A model generated the notes under the pieces. The model was not told the origin of the DNA. It was given only the letters and a program-made list of their open reading frames with translations, and ran no database searches. This document shows, piece by piece, positions 39,693-50,402 of a DNA stretch of 64,000 bases. The stretch is from Gracilaria gracilis (lineage: Eukaryota > Rhodophyta > Florideophyceae > Gracilariales > Gracilariaceae), in the NCBI GenBank assembly GCA_030374805.1, contig JARGSG010000122.1, positions 86,010-150,009 on the forward strand. The letters run 5' to 3'. Positions within the stretch are counted from its first letter, which is position 1, and every line of letters begins with the position of its first letter. The translations under genes were made by a program, and so were the position numbers.

Positions 39693-41294
39693 ATGATCAC
39701 TAAAGTCGCTCTCACAAACAAACAAAAGAACGCTGTTCGCACAGAACATATACGTCGTAGACAAGAATGTCTTTTCTGTGACCAACATTCTTTGGCTCAA
39801 TGAGCCAAAACTACATTCAAACTTTCCAAAGCGCCTGGTCAGTCCACCATGTATCGGATTCTGAAAACCCCTAATGACTCTAAACAGAATCCTAATCGAT
39901 ACAGAACTCGACAAGAAGCTTTTCCAGAGTTTGAGAAAGCTTTGTTCGATTGGATACTGACACAATTCTCTCAACGCAAAGCGATTAACGGACCTATGAT
40001 TATTGAGTATGGGGCACATATAATGGAAAAAATGAATATGGCTCTACCTTGTGAACAACAAATTAATCTCTCGTTGAGCAATGGTTGGCTTTACAGTTTC
40101 CAACAGAGGCATGGTTTACGGTCCTTCAAGTCGTATGGGGAGAATAGAGATGCTGATGATCAAGCCATTGCAGAAAACATTGAACGTTTGAAAGCCAAAA
40201 TACTCTCCTACAATTTCGAAGACTGCTATAATGCCGATGAATTTGGTTTGTTTTATCGTATGGCACCTGATAGAACTATTGCTGTTGAACGTATGCCTGG
40301 ACGGAAAAAAGAGAAAGTGAGAATGACCTTTCTAGCCTGCGCCAATGCGGATGGTACCGACCGTATACCCCTGCTTATTATAGGAAAATCGAGAAGGCCT
40401 CACTGCTTTAAGAAGAAGACTGGGGAAGAACTAGGCTTTGACTATTATTGGAATAGCAAAGCATGGATGACGGGTCAAATTTTTGTGCAGTGGATGTCCC
40501 GTTTCTCGACCCATATACGATCAATCTCCCCCTCGAAAAAAGTCTTACTTCTTCTTGACAATGCCAGCGTGCATGGCAGTGTTGAAGTTCTTCCCAGCTT
40601 GGACAATGTAGAATTTTTATTTCTTCCTCCAAATACTACATCTAAAATTCAACCAATGGATGCTGGGGTGATTGCGTCGTTGAAGAAGAGGTACAGAAAA
40701 TATTTATATCAACGAGCGCTGGACCAGATGGACATTGAACTAAAGGACATCTACAAAATTGATCAGCTGACGGCAATGAGAAAAGTGAAGGTAATTTGGG
40801 AGAACGATGTTCCAAACAAGGTGTTCTGGAACTGCTGGATCCACACTGGTTTGCTTTCTGGCGCAAGGATTGAAGGAGGGTTGCAGGATGAAGAACGGTC
40901 TGTCCCGGAAGAATTAATGTCTTTTGTAAGACAATTGGTTCCTGAACGCGTATTTCAGCGCATCACAGTCGATTCGCTGCTAAATGTAGAAGGAAAAAAT
41001 GACGAGTGTAGTAGGACGCCAACTGTCGAAGAAATTGCTTTGTCTGCTGTCGAGGACATACATAATGATGAAGAGGACTGTGTCGACGAAGATCAAGACA
41101 CTACGTTGTTAGAAGAGTTGACAGTAGAGGACAGGTTTGGGTACTTGGCTGTTGTGCTTCTCATTTTAGAGGAGGAAGGTGAGGGTAACATTCATGCTAT
41201 ACCTGTTCTACGAAGAACGCAGCGGTTGCTACGCGGTAGACGTATTTCCAACATGACGCAGTCTCGCATAACGTCGTTCTTTGGACCTCAGTAG
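39693..41294 (+). pseudogene. pogo/Tigger-like transposase, one nonsense codon
   Basis: Homology starts at ATG 39693 (MITKVALTNKQKNAV). A TGA at 39801-39803 (codon 37) stands where relatives have Trp in the motif LAxWAK; after it the frame is open to 41294, 533 codons in all. A shorter frame from ATG 39849 has 481 residues but lacks the first DNA-binding helices. Then follow a second CENP-B-type HTH region and the DDE catalytic core (pfam DDE_1): YNADEFGLFYRM, LLLDNASVHG and QPMDAGVIASLKKRYRK. The C-terminal tail is acidic and ends QSRITSFFGPQ, a canonical PCNA-binding PIP box (QxxIxxFF), as reported for Drosophila pogo. Only one point mutation seems to separate it from an intact gene. Confidence 0.9.
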
Positions 41295-41431
41295 GAGCGT
41301 TGTATGGAGCTCAGTAGGAGCTCGAAACTTTGTGTTAGACTACATAAAGACTTCCCTCGTTTTATCCCTAACCGTCTTAGAAGGATGCGGATGTTGTCTA
41401 TGCTCCACATCCTTCTATCAAGGGTTTACTG

Positions 41432-41710
41432 TATCGTTTTTGTTGAAAGTTCAAATACATGAGTGTGAAGGTAACCGGATCAGGTAGATCAGTTCTTCTG
41501 TAAGCTTTTTCCTTCGGCTTGGCAGTGAGCACAGGTCGAAGGGGAGTGTTGATAGTTCAAATACATGAACTGCACGCCCTGTGTCACAAGAGAGCATAGC
41601 GCTATAGCTCATCTGTTTTCTAACAGTTTTTTGCACTGGAGCTTTGCGGTTTTTTTTCTTTGAGAAGCTTTCTTTGCAAAGCTCTGATCCAGCTTGCAGC
41701 AAGGCGGTCT
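41432..41710. other. Intergenic, no gene seen
   Basis: Spacer between the pogo-like right end and the cysteine-rich gene. The short frames contain no recognisable motif. Confidence 0.4.
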
Positions 41711-44469
41711 CTAGCTCTGAAACACTTGCCACCAATCCGGAAATCGTTCAAGTTCCCTCTTCACATTCAAGTCAGGCGGATGGTTGAACGGAACTGGTGC
41801 CGTCACACCTTCAAATGACAAACATTCTGTGTCACCAATGCCATAGCTAAATGTTCTCGGAGGACACAGTTCACATTCTGTAGAACCAGCTTTTCGCGCC
41901 ACGAAGCCAGGAGGACACTTTTTGTACGGCACAGGGGGAGCATCTTCTGCAGAGCGAAGCCATAATTCTCTCGCGTGTGGCAACCTCCCTATATGTTCCT
42001 GAGGGGCACAGTACGCATTCATTGTCTGCTTCTTCGCCAATAGATCTTCCGTTACTTCCGGCGGGGCATTCTGAACATGTTCCATTTATGGTTCCCAAAT
42101 TCTTAGCAAGTGGTCCTCGACATCCGCAAACATAGTTTGCACCAGATTGGGCACGCACTTGACTCCCTGGGCAAGGTTTGCAACCCTCGCCACCAAATGA
42201 GCGAGAGAATTCATATATGCAGGGTGGACACGAATGTGAACCGTCTTCATGCACAGAACACTCGTTTGGTACGCAAAGAGCTTGATTTTCATGGGCAACC
42301 GCAAGTTGAGTGTGAACCGTACATCCCGTTTTGAAATTGACACACTCGGTAAAAGCCCGATTGTTATTCAATCCCTCTGGGCAAGGCTCGCATTTTCTTG
42401 ATCCATAGTATGAGGAAGCTGTCCCATCGGGACATCGAGTACATAAAGTTGAATTCAATTCCGAACTGAAGAATCCTGGCTCGCAAGGAAAACAAAAGCG
42501 GGCGAATTCAGAGTCATGTATGTACGTTCCGGGGGCGCAAGTTTGGCCGGAGAATCCAAGCTGTGAATTGAAATACCAAGGCACGCAGTGAGATTTTCCC
42601 ACTCCAGCCTTTATAACATCAGCACGTGGAGCACAGTGAAGTGGAATTCCACCCAGACTTCCTTCAGTTTTGTCGCAGGGTACGCAACGTTCTTTCTCCA
42701 AGTCGTACCTTTCGTCGATTTCACATCTTTCGCAGTCACCTGTAGAGGTCTGGACGTAGCCACGAGGACATGGGAGATTAGGACGCCGACAGAATTTTCT
42801 ATCGGGAGTGTAAGATGTGGTGTTCTGAGGGCAATCAAAGCAGTGAGCAGTAAAACTGAAAGGGAACCAAGATTCAAACTTGCGATATTGACCAGGCTGG
42901 CATGGAATACACCTTGTAGAACCACGTTCTTTCTCAGATACCAAGCCTGGTGGACATGATGTACATTTCCAGGCTGCAGGACCACTGAAGGTTCCATGCG
43001 AACATTCATCATATTGATGATGATTTCCCTTTGAATATGTACCTGGCGGGCATGGACTGAATTCTTCAATTCAATTGGAACCAGGAGGAGCGGCATGTGC
43101 AGGAGGGCAACTTTTACACTCGAGGAGGTTTTCCTCATCAGCATATCCACCATAACACGGGAGACAGCCGGGATCATTCATACCGACCCACGAGGTGGAC
43201 ACATGTGGTGTTCAGGACAAGAGGAGGGGGGAAGAGGAAGTTCAATCAGACGCCTGCCAGCGTATCTCTAGTTTACGAATCTGTCCGCGGGCTTTTTATG
43301 GAGACCCGCGGACGGTTCTACAAAACGTACGTTCTAGGGAGTCATCTTCTACAGTGACACAAACGACTACTTCAAGCTCAGCGCATTCTCTTCAGTGTCT
43401 GTTACGGTGGTTGTAAGCCCTCACAGACACGAAGCGTGGCTTGAAGCCTGGCGTCCAGCTTGTAGCACGTCGCACGGCTTGTAGTGCTGAGTGCGGCTTG
43501 AAGTTTGACGCTCTGTTTCCGCCGTGCTCTTTACTGTCTGGCTTCAGCACGACAACACAAACGTTCCTTTCGGACAAATTACACATCGCGGGGAACGCTC
43601 AGACGACTTTGTGCCTGCGGGGCAAGGTGCACAGGAGGACGCACCAGCTGAAGAGAAAGTTCCCGCGGGGCAGGATCGACAGATTAGCTCACTTTGAGCT
43701 CCGATTATTGAGTGGTACTCGCCGGCTTCACATAGTATGCAAGGGTCGAAGCTCAGCGATTCAATCACACTACACTGCACAACGTGTAGTGTAGTCGGTC
43801 TAGACGGATCTGTAGAATGCGGTCCTCTGTTGGGCTGCAATACCAAAGAACAATCTCTCACAGAGTAAGTAAAAACTGCGGTCGGCTGTTTGACTGTGTT
43901 TTGTTCTTCTCTGTCGATTCTGCGGTTGTAGAAGAGGTTGATGCAGACGAATACGCGATGTCATGCGTTACGTGGGTCCTTGAATTTCTACGTGCAGTTG
44001 CGGGACAGGTTTGCGTAGTTTGCTCGGGCAATAGTTGTTATCCAATTCTTGGTATAATAGTTCGCTCTTCCTATCTGGAAGCCGCTCGGCTATCATGCTT
44101 ACTTAAGTCTAGAACTCACTTGACATATGCAGCGTGTGATAGCAACCTACACATAAGAAGACATATGCGTATGCATATAGATTAGAAGTACAACAAGGAT
44201 TATCCTCAAGTCATTCCACCTTGTTCTGTACCTATACATATAGCGGTATAGTCCTGATCTTATTCCACTCGAATCCCTTCCAATACTCTACAGCAAGTGG
44301 TGGCATTTGTTGCATGTTGGTATGATCCAGGAGCACAAAGGTGGCATTGTGAAGAATCAGAATCCCAGAACGAACCTCTTGGACAAGTCTGGCATACGGA
44401 GACGAAAGTGTGGAAAGAGAGGACGGTCAGAACCCAGAAGTTGGCAAGGTTGCCGTTTGTGTTTGACAT
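41711..44469 (-). pseudogene. Secreted cysteine-rich GCC2/GCC3 (ephrin-receptor-like) repeat protein, disrupted
   Basis: Minus-strand series of cysteine-rich modules of the type CxxCPxGxxxxxxxxxxC. The 5' end (44469-44260) has a signal-like segment (FWVLTVLSFHTFVSVC) and a first module CPRGSFWDSDSSQCHLC. Further blocks are at 43861-43544 (CILCEAGEYHS, CRSCPAGTFSSAGASSC) and 42944-41871 (CIPCQPGQYRKF, CFPCEPGFFSS, CTRCPDGTASSYYG), with a last one at 42085-41711 (CELCPPRTFSYGIGDTEC). These blocks are in different frames. A TGA at 43071-43073 falls between good modules and a shift occurs near 41950. Introns may explain some breaks (for example around 43540-43190) but not all. Such proteins are extracellular; the function is unknown. 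Confidence 0.7.
43283..43313. repeat. 9-bp perfect inverted repeat
   Basis: GTCCGCGGG at 43283-43291 and CCCGCGGAC at 43305-43313 with a 13-base loop, in a noncoding stretch of the cysteine-rich gene. Confidence 0.8.
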
Positions 44470-44689
44470 GGCAGTTCAAGTGTGGGCTGATAAACGATGC
44501 TCATGTGCTTCGTTGGATTCCCGAGACCGCTAACACGCTACCGTGATGGATGTGGGACGGCAAAACAAGCAGAGCTTTATATAGTACTCGGTCGTTGGTG
44601 AGAACTTGGTACAGATTTCGTTTCAAAAAGTCGAACACTCTTTGAGGAAATGAAAATCCATGCGGACATGAAATTTAAACCAGGAAGCT

Positions 44690-44950
44690 TCTGTTCTATC
44701 TCAATAGACAAAAACTGCCAATATGATTGGCTAAAACACTGTGTGACACTATGACAATTGGCTCCTATTTCGCCATGTGTTCGATTTTGCTTATGTCTAG
44801 CAAGATACACATAAGAAAAGAGTGGACTGTGACTCTTTATTAAAACACTCAGCCCCACGTGTACATGTTGTTCTACGAGCACATCCTAGAGCATTCTGTT
44901 TGAGGTTTTCTTATCAACATTTGGTTGGTTCGTTCATATGTCTATCTCAG
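44690..44950 (+). repeat. Dispersed noncoding repeat (family 1)
   Basis: Partner of 14340-14530. It abuts the insertion site of the 45-kb Copia element. 44470-44690 has no supported gene. Confidence 0.65.
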
Positions 44951-45010
44951 ACATGAATTTTTCGGTTCGAAAGGGTTAATGATGTACATTTTCTGTAAGC
45001 GAGAAATAGT

Positions 45011-45250
45011 TTTGGGATGTGCTTCGGCGATTGAGTTGAAGCTCATCATTGCGCAGTGTAGGAGAGGATCTGTCACAAGCAAAACAAATGGCACAGAGGT
45101 CTACCCGGAGCTCTTCTCTGAGCTCCTGGGCTATTGAGTGTGCCTTTAAGTAGGGATACTAACCGACCGTTCGGTTAATGATGACGTATAACTTAACTAG
45201 ATTAAGTAGTACGTCATCTAGGAAATGTGTACGTATCTTAACCTCTAACA
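45011..45250 (-). repeat. 3' LTR of 4.9-kb Copia element
   Basis: 240 bp. The polypurine tract GGGGGG (on the minus strand) sits just inside it at 45253-45258. It contains the perfect inverted repeat GGAGCTC/GAGCTCC at 45107-45126. Confidence 0.93.
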
Positions 45251-45292
45251 CACCCCCCGTCGCGTTAGTTCCCTAACGTCATAACAAAGCTC

Positions 45293-48200
45293 TCACGTCC
45301 ACGTCCTGTAGTCGTGAGTGGTTCCTTGGGAATCATTGATGACCCAGAAACCTGTTTCAAGCATAAGATTCAATTGTGCCGATTGATTCACGCTTCTTTT
45401 CGTGAGGGCATCGGCTACGTTACGCGTGCCAGGTATCCATGTGAGCTTATTCAATTCTCCGCACTCAAAAGAGTCTCGCAGCATTGTAACCGTCTTACGC
45501 AAACGAAATTCCCTACATTCGTGCAAGGTTGTGATTGTGTCGAACAGTGCCTTTGAGTCCACCATTATATGGTGTTCAATACCCACCTGCGGGAAAATGC
45601 TGTGGTACGATTCCTTCATGTCCTTACCGCGATCTTCGGCGTCCGCACAAGCAAGGATTTCCGCGCCGAATGATGAGTACGTAACGCGCCTCTGTTTCGT
45701 GCTCGACCAATGCAAGGCATGGAATATGGGCTCGTCGTGGAAAGTACTGGTGAACTTGACTCCGCAAATTAATCCCGTCTGTCCGTAGGCGTGATCGTTC
45801 GTTCCATGAGATGCGTCCGAGAGACTGACCAGAGTCGCCGACGTAACGCCACTGGGTAGAACAAACTTTATGGCTGGCTTCATCTTCAGTATCTCCTGCA
45901 ACATGGCGTTAGCCTCGATTAGATGTTTAACTCGCAAGTTCCCGAGTTCTTGTTGCATCTTTGAGGTCACGAAGGATGCTTGCGGCAGGACGGCGGAACC
46001 GAGATACATCAATGTACCGGCCAAGGATCGATAGCTGTGCGTTTCGTCGCTTGTTGCGCGGTCATCTCTCTCCCTGCGTCGGCTTCTTGAAAGTTCGAGT
46101 GGCTGCAGGCGTTCCATGTAGGATGCCATTGAAAGGGTGATATTGTGGTCTTCACCGATAAGGATGTCGCATCCTGCGAAGTTCAGTTTGGACCCGATAC
46201 GTATCTTGCCCACTTCAAATTCATCCTGCAAGTTTCGCATAAAGCAAGATATTGTGTGCTTGGTTCCAGCAACGAGGAGATCATCGACAATCTTGGCTAT
46301 AATAAGCGTTATATTGCCGAGATAATCGCGGTGTATGAAGAGCTGGTTGATGCCATGTACGCGAGCGAGTTCTTCGTTCCCGAGCATCCACTCTTCGATG
46401 CGCTTAGCCCACTGCCTTCCGGCCTCCACGATTCCGTATGGCAGTTTCGTGAGCTTCCACAATACACCCCTCTTAGTGCGAAATTCTGGTGCTGGTCTGA
46501 CATAGATGTCTCTCATGATGGGTCCGCTCTGAAGAAAGGCCCCTTTGATGTCGGCGACTCCTAGGTCGAACCCTAGACACAACGAGATGCTCAAAAGTAG
46601 CCTGATTATGACCATGTCGGCATTAGAGCAGTCCTTCCGGATCTCATCCTTGAGGTCATCCCTATTTCCATGCGTGACCATGCGTGCTTTCATCTTACGT
46701 CGATCGTCCTCGTCCTGTTTTATCTTATAAACAGTGTGGGCCGATATGATGTTGGCGTCACGTGGTACATCGCGCTCGAATATCTCTACGTATGAGTCGA
46801 CCCAATTGTCCTGGTGCTCCCTGTCCACGGCTTTGTCCAACACCCATGGTGGGGCGAATTGTACTTCGCGTGCTGTTACTTGTCGATTCCCGATGACTTG
46901 CTGGATACCTTTCAGAACGATTTGTTCGTTGGATTCCAAGTCGTGCGGATTAAGCATTTGTGGATTCTCGGTCAGCTCCTGTGTGTAGTCCCCCATATCC
47001 TTGTGGACTGCCTCGGGATCGAAGGAATTAGATGCCATGAGTGAAATGGTGGTTTCCACTGCTGGCTCCTGGCTGCTATCCGATTGCGGGCTGAGGGTTA
47101 AATCGATATAATCCTCCATTAGTCCTTCTGACAGTTCTCTCGCTAGTGCCGAGCTAGGTCGCATGCGTATATCTTCGTATGCTACTCGCGAGATTCGCCC
47201 ACGCGGTTTCCGTCGTACCTCCACCAAGTGTTGGTGTGCTTTGACAACGACAGCTGGTCGCCACTCGTCAGGCTCGTTATTCGCCGTCGTCCTGTAGAAG
47301 AAGAGTACCTCATCGCCTGCTTTTATAGCCGGTTGTGAGAGTGTTGATGGGGCACGAGCTTTCAGTGCCCGTTGTAGGGCTCTGGTGGCGGATTGCTCAG
47401 TGTACGCTCTCAGAAGGTCTTCTGTGACCATTCGTCGAGGGGCACCTAATATTGATGGGGCGTAACCTTTAGCCAATTCAAACGAACTTAATGCCTTCGA
47501 TCCTGTGAAGCAATTCGATAAGTATATTGCCCGTGACAATATCGTTTTGTCAGTTGCCGAGGTGCTCTCTTGCTGGATCTTTTCCAGGACTTTCTTTACC
47601 ACGCCGTTTTTCCTTTCCACGATACCTGTCTTGTTGTGACGCCTGACAGGTCGTGCTTTGAAGCTTATGTTTCTTCCCGATAGGAAGCTCTGGACCTCAC
47701 GACAGTTGAATTCGTCGTCCGCGGATATTGCATCGGGAGCACCGTGCCTGTTAATCCATTCAACTTCTAATCCGGCTGTCATGCTTCGTGCCTCTCTATC
47801 GGACATTATCGCTCCTTCGGAGTACCCTGTCCCACAGTCCACAATATGCAGGACAGTATACTTCGTACTTCGTATTACGCAGAATGTGAAGTCTGCTTGG
47901 ATCTCGACGTTGAAAGCCTGGTTGATGTGATTAATTGAGATCTTTCTCGAGGGAGCTGGGAGTCCGGATTGCGCGCAGATATCGCAATTATCATTGATGA
48001 GCTGAATCTCTTTTTCAAGCTCCTTTGAGTTTAGACCGGCTCTTCTGCATATATCCAAGATCTCATCCGGATGGGCATGAGTGAGGCGATGTAGCCTCTT
48101 CGCCAATGTCTTCGGCCTCATGTTAGCGCCCACAGATGCCATCAACGAGCTCACTGTCGGTGTTATCATGACATGTGCTCTTGCATCGTAATCCGAAGTT

Positions 48201-48597
48201 GATCTTATATACAATTCGAGAACGCGTGGGCTCTTGTCGAATTTCCGCTTGATCGTGATGGTAGGCGGTTGCGATGAGAAATCTGTAACGCTATGACGCT
48301 GTATGTCTAGTCCAATCGTCAGTGGAGATTCGTCACGAAACAAGTCAAAATTTAACTCGATGCTTTGATCCTTCGCGTCTTGGTAGATTAATGTCCATGT
48401 ACATATAATCTCCTTGGCGCTCACACAATCGTATCCCCAGCCTCTGCGATAGTATGATCGAGGTTTATCGGGTTCGAAAGTGATATTCAAAGCCTCACAC
48501 AGTCGTATAGCCGATGCGATGCCTCCTGAGGATATCGGGCTACCCTCGTCCAATATGGGATTCGGATCTTGTTCCGAATCCCTTAGCGAAAAAAAGA
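45293..48597 (-). CDS. Copia pol polyprotein (via -1 frameshift)
   Basis: About 1100 codons with no stop, entered by a -1 shift at 48589-48595; it has no start codon of its own. Protease NPILDEGSP (the Asp-X-Gly motif has Glu in the middle); integrase finger HRLTHAHPDEI...CDICAQSG and catalytic IQADFTF, ISADDEFN, GIVERKNGVV; RT VADIKGAFLQ and IAKIVDDLLVAG (YVDD equivalent); RNase H with YSSFGAEILACADAED, MVDSKALFDTI and the end RNVADALTKRS. The stop is 43 bp from the LTR, leaving no room for an extra gene such as that in the 7.25-kb relative. Products act in cytoplasmic virus-like particles (RT, protease) and the nucleus (integrase). Confidence 0.93.
48557..48595 (-). promoter_or_regulatory. 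-1 programmed frameshift cassette
   Basis: On the minus strand: slippery heptamer T TTT TTT (48595-48589) in zero-frame phase TCT TTT TTT; 6-nt spacer CGCTAA that contains the gag stop; then a perfect 10-bp stem GGGATTCGGA/TCCGAATCCC with a 6-nt loop (48582-48557). After a -1 slip the pol frame reads SLRDSEQDPNPILDEG with no break. Confidence 0.9.
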
Positions 48598-49677
48598 CTT
48601 CGTACCCTCAGTCCGAGGAGTGAAGTTGCGATGGTTCTTCTTGAAGCCACCTTCCTTCTTGTCCTTTTTTGCTAGTTCGTTGGACTTGGGAGATCCGTTG
48701 TCCGGCTTCTCTTTCCCGTCTTCCTCATCGTTCTTTTTATAGAAATCGTGCTTGCGTTTCTTACCCTTCTTGAACCCTTTGTTGTGGTTCATGTAGGCCT
48801 TTGAGGAGTTCTCGGGTTTCTGTTCTTGATTTTGAACATAATGCAGGTCTTTCTCTTCCAATCCTGCTTCTTCCAAGGCCCTTATAGCGTCTTGGAAGCC
48901 AATGCAGTAGCACTCTTCACTTGAATCATAAGCTTTTTGATGCTGCGTGTGTGCAGCTTTCATGGCTTTGATACAGTCTGCTACCTCCTGTTTCGCCGCC
49001 TGACTGGTTGTACCCTCTACCATTGTTTCCAATGCTTTTTGGACGGTTTGGAACCTGGTGATGTTCATCGGAATGGTTTCTTCAGGAGTTACATCCTTCT
49101 TCTTGGTTGAAACAACTAGGTTGCTAATTATGTTGTTGAAGGTTTGTGAAGATAAACCGGCATTAAGTAGAAGTATTATAGCGAAGTTCTGACTATCACT
49201 GGAGTCCTGGTTGGAGTTTGTCAGGTTGAGATAAGATAGTGCAGGCCCCGCAAAACGGTCGATAAATGCAGCGATTGGTTCGGCGTTCTTGCGCTTACAA
49301 GCGTTAATTTTCTTGTAGAGGCGCACTACTCGTCGCAGACGATCAACGGCTGAATCTTTTGCTACCAAGTTGACGACTTTCTTGACTACGGACATCTGAT
49401 TGATTCTGTCATCCTCATCTTGTGGAGTTAAAATCAGCTCGCCTGTTCGGACCGCCTTCTTAACGATTTCCTTCTTTGTAAATTCCAGCGAACGATAGAG
49501 CGTCATGCCCATGGTGGCTGCAGCTCCCTTAGCACGGGAGTCACCACCTGCGGCACATGCTCGTAGATTTTCCGCCCAATCGAATATGGCTTCTCTCCAT
49601 AGAAGCTTATCAGTATTGGTACGGAGTTTAGGCGGAATCAGAATATTGCTTGGAGATAGGTCCTCCCCTGGGCCCAT
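48583..49677 (-). CDS. Copia gag
   Basis: 364 residues from ATG 49677, which is part of the primer-binding site (MGPGEDLSPSNI). The frame is open upstream into the LTR, so an earlier start is possible. Helical capsid-like core (LLWREAIFDWAENLRAC; AEPIAAFIDRFAGPALSYL). The C-terminus is very basic (KGFKKGKKRKHDFYKKN; KEGGFKKNHRNF) and would bind RNA without a classic CCHC finger. It ends ...TKSFFR at TAA 48583. It forms the particle shell; the gag to gag-pol ratio would be set by the frameshift. Confidence 0.9.
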   Translation of the reverse strand: MGPGEDLSPSNILIPPKLRTNTDKLLWREAIFDWAENLRACAAGGDSRAKGAAATMGMTLYRSLEFTKKEIVKKAVRTGELILTPQDEDDRINQMSVVKKVVNLVAKDSAVDRLRRVVRLYKKINACKRKNAEPIAAFIDRFAGPALSYLNLTNSNQDSSDSQNFAIILLLNAGLSSQTFNNIISNLVVSTKKKDVTPEETIPMNITRFQTVQKALETMVEGTTSQAAKQEVADCIKAMKAAHTQHQKAYDSSEECYCIGFQDAIRALEEAGLEEKDLHYVQNQEQKPENSSKAYMNHNKGFKKGKKRKHDFYKKNDEEDGKEKPDNGSPKSNELAKKDKKEGGFKKNHRNFTPRTEGTKSFFR

Positions 49678-49680
49678 AAC
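49668..49680 (-). other. Primer-binding site (half-tRNA iMet type)
   Basis: GTTATGGGCCCAG abuts the 5' LTR. All 13 bases are complementary to the anticodon arm of a eukaryotic initiator tRNA-Met (CUGGGCCCAUAAC). It contains the ATG of gag. Confidence 0.85.
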
Positions 49681-49920
49681 TTTGGGATGTGCTTCGGCGA
49701 TTGAGTTGAAGCTCATCATTGCGCAGTGTAGGAGAGGATCTGTCACAAGCAAAACAAATGGCACAGAGGTCTACCCGGAGCTCTTCTCTGAGCTCCTGGG
49801 CTATTGAGTGTGCCTTTAAGTAGGGATACTAACCGACCGTTCGGTTAATGATGACGTATAACTTAACTAGACTAAGTAGTACGTCATCTAGGAAATGTGT
49901 ACGTATCTTAACCTCTAACA
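49681..49920 (-). repeat. 5' LTR of 4.9-kb Copia element
   Basis: 240 bp, one difference from 45011-45250 (C at 49872 against T at 45202). Confidence 0.93.
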
Positions 49921-50361
49921 ATAGTATGTGGCAAATTCAGCTAAAATGGTACAAGTTGGGAACTTTCTGGAGATCTAGAAGCAATTGCTGGTACGTACTG
50001 TACAATGACAAATCTTGACGCTTTTACATAGAATACTCAATTTTGTTCAAAGACAGTAAAACACGAGCCCTGGGCATTTTGTTTTCTTGTAGAAGGCATC
50101 CTGTGTTTGGATCATTTTGTTACCAACATGTAGCAATAAAAGGTGAAAAAAAGTGTGAACTACTCATAGCAAAGCTTTTTCTCGTAGGAGCATTCGGCTG
50201 TCTAAATCTGAAGTAGAGCTACTTCTAAAAAAAAAAATACTTTAGGGCCGCAAAACTGTGTATTCTGGAATTCGTTCCGTTAAATTTGGTAAACATTCGA
50301 ATTCGGTACGTTTATATTTAGAATGATTTTTTTCGTTTCAAAAAGCATGAGAAAAGCAATA

Positions 50362-50402
50362 AAAGGTTTTAAAAAATGCACCGTGTCACACGGCGCATTT
50401 GG
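50362..50402 (+). repeat. Dispersed repeat with CCGTGTCACACGG palindrome (family 3)
   Basis: Matches 26708-26755. The core CCGTGTCACACGG is a near-perfect palindrome followed by CGCATTT. It lies in 49926-50800, an otherwise AT-rich stretch with no supported gene. Confidence 0.6.

Larger units (their letters stand above)
27178..41431 (+). mobile_element. pogo/Tigger-like DNA transposon hosting a nested Copia array
   Basis: The left end CAGTAGAACCTTGG (27178) and right end, whose reverse complement is CAGTAAACCCTTGA (ending 41431), form an imperfect terminal inverted repeat. TA is present on both outer flanks (27176-27177, 41432-41433), as pogo elements require. Leaving out the Copia array and one TTCAG duplication, the element would be about 2.17 kb. 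The transposase gene lies in its right part. The Copia array entered 102 bp inside its left end. Confidence 0.85.
45011..49920 (-). mobile_element. Complete 4.9-kb Copia retrotransposon with -1 frameshift signal
   Basis: Two 240-bp LTRs differing at one base, target duplication ATAGT (45006-45010 and 49921-49925), primer-binding site, gag, a -1 frameshift cassette and pol, with no premature stop. This is the most likely active element in the window. On the minus strand the LTR begins TGTTAGAGG and ends CATCCCAAA, so the 3' terminus is not the usual CA. Confidence 0.95.

Noticed and set aside
42611..43177. Minus-strand frame of 188 codons beside the cysteine-rich modules
   Set aside because: It is an alternate frame of the cysteine-rich gene; the module pattern lies in the other frame.
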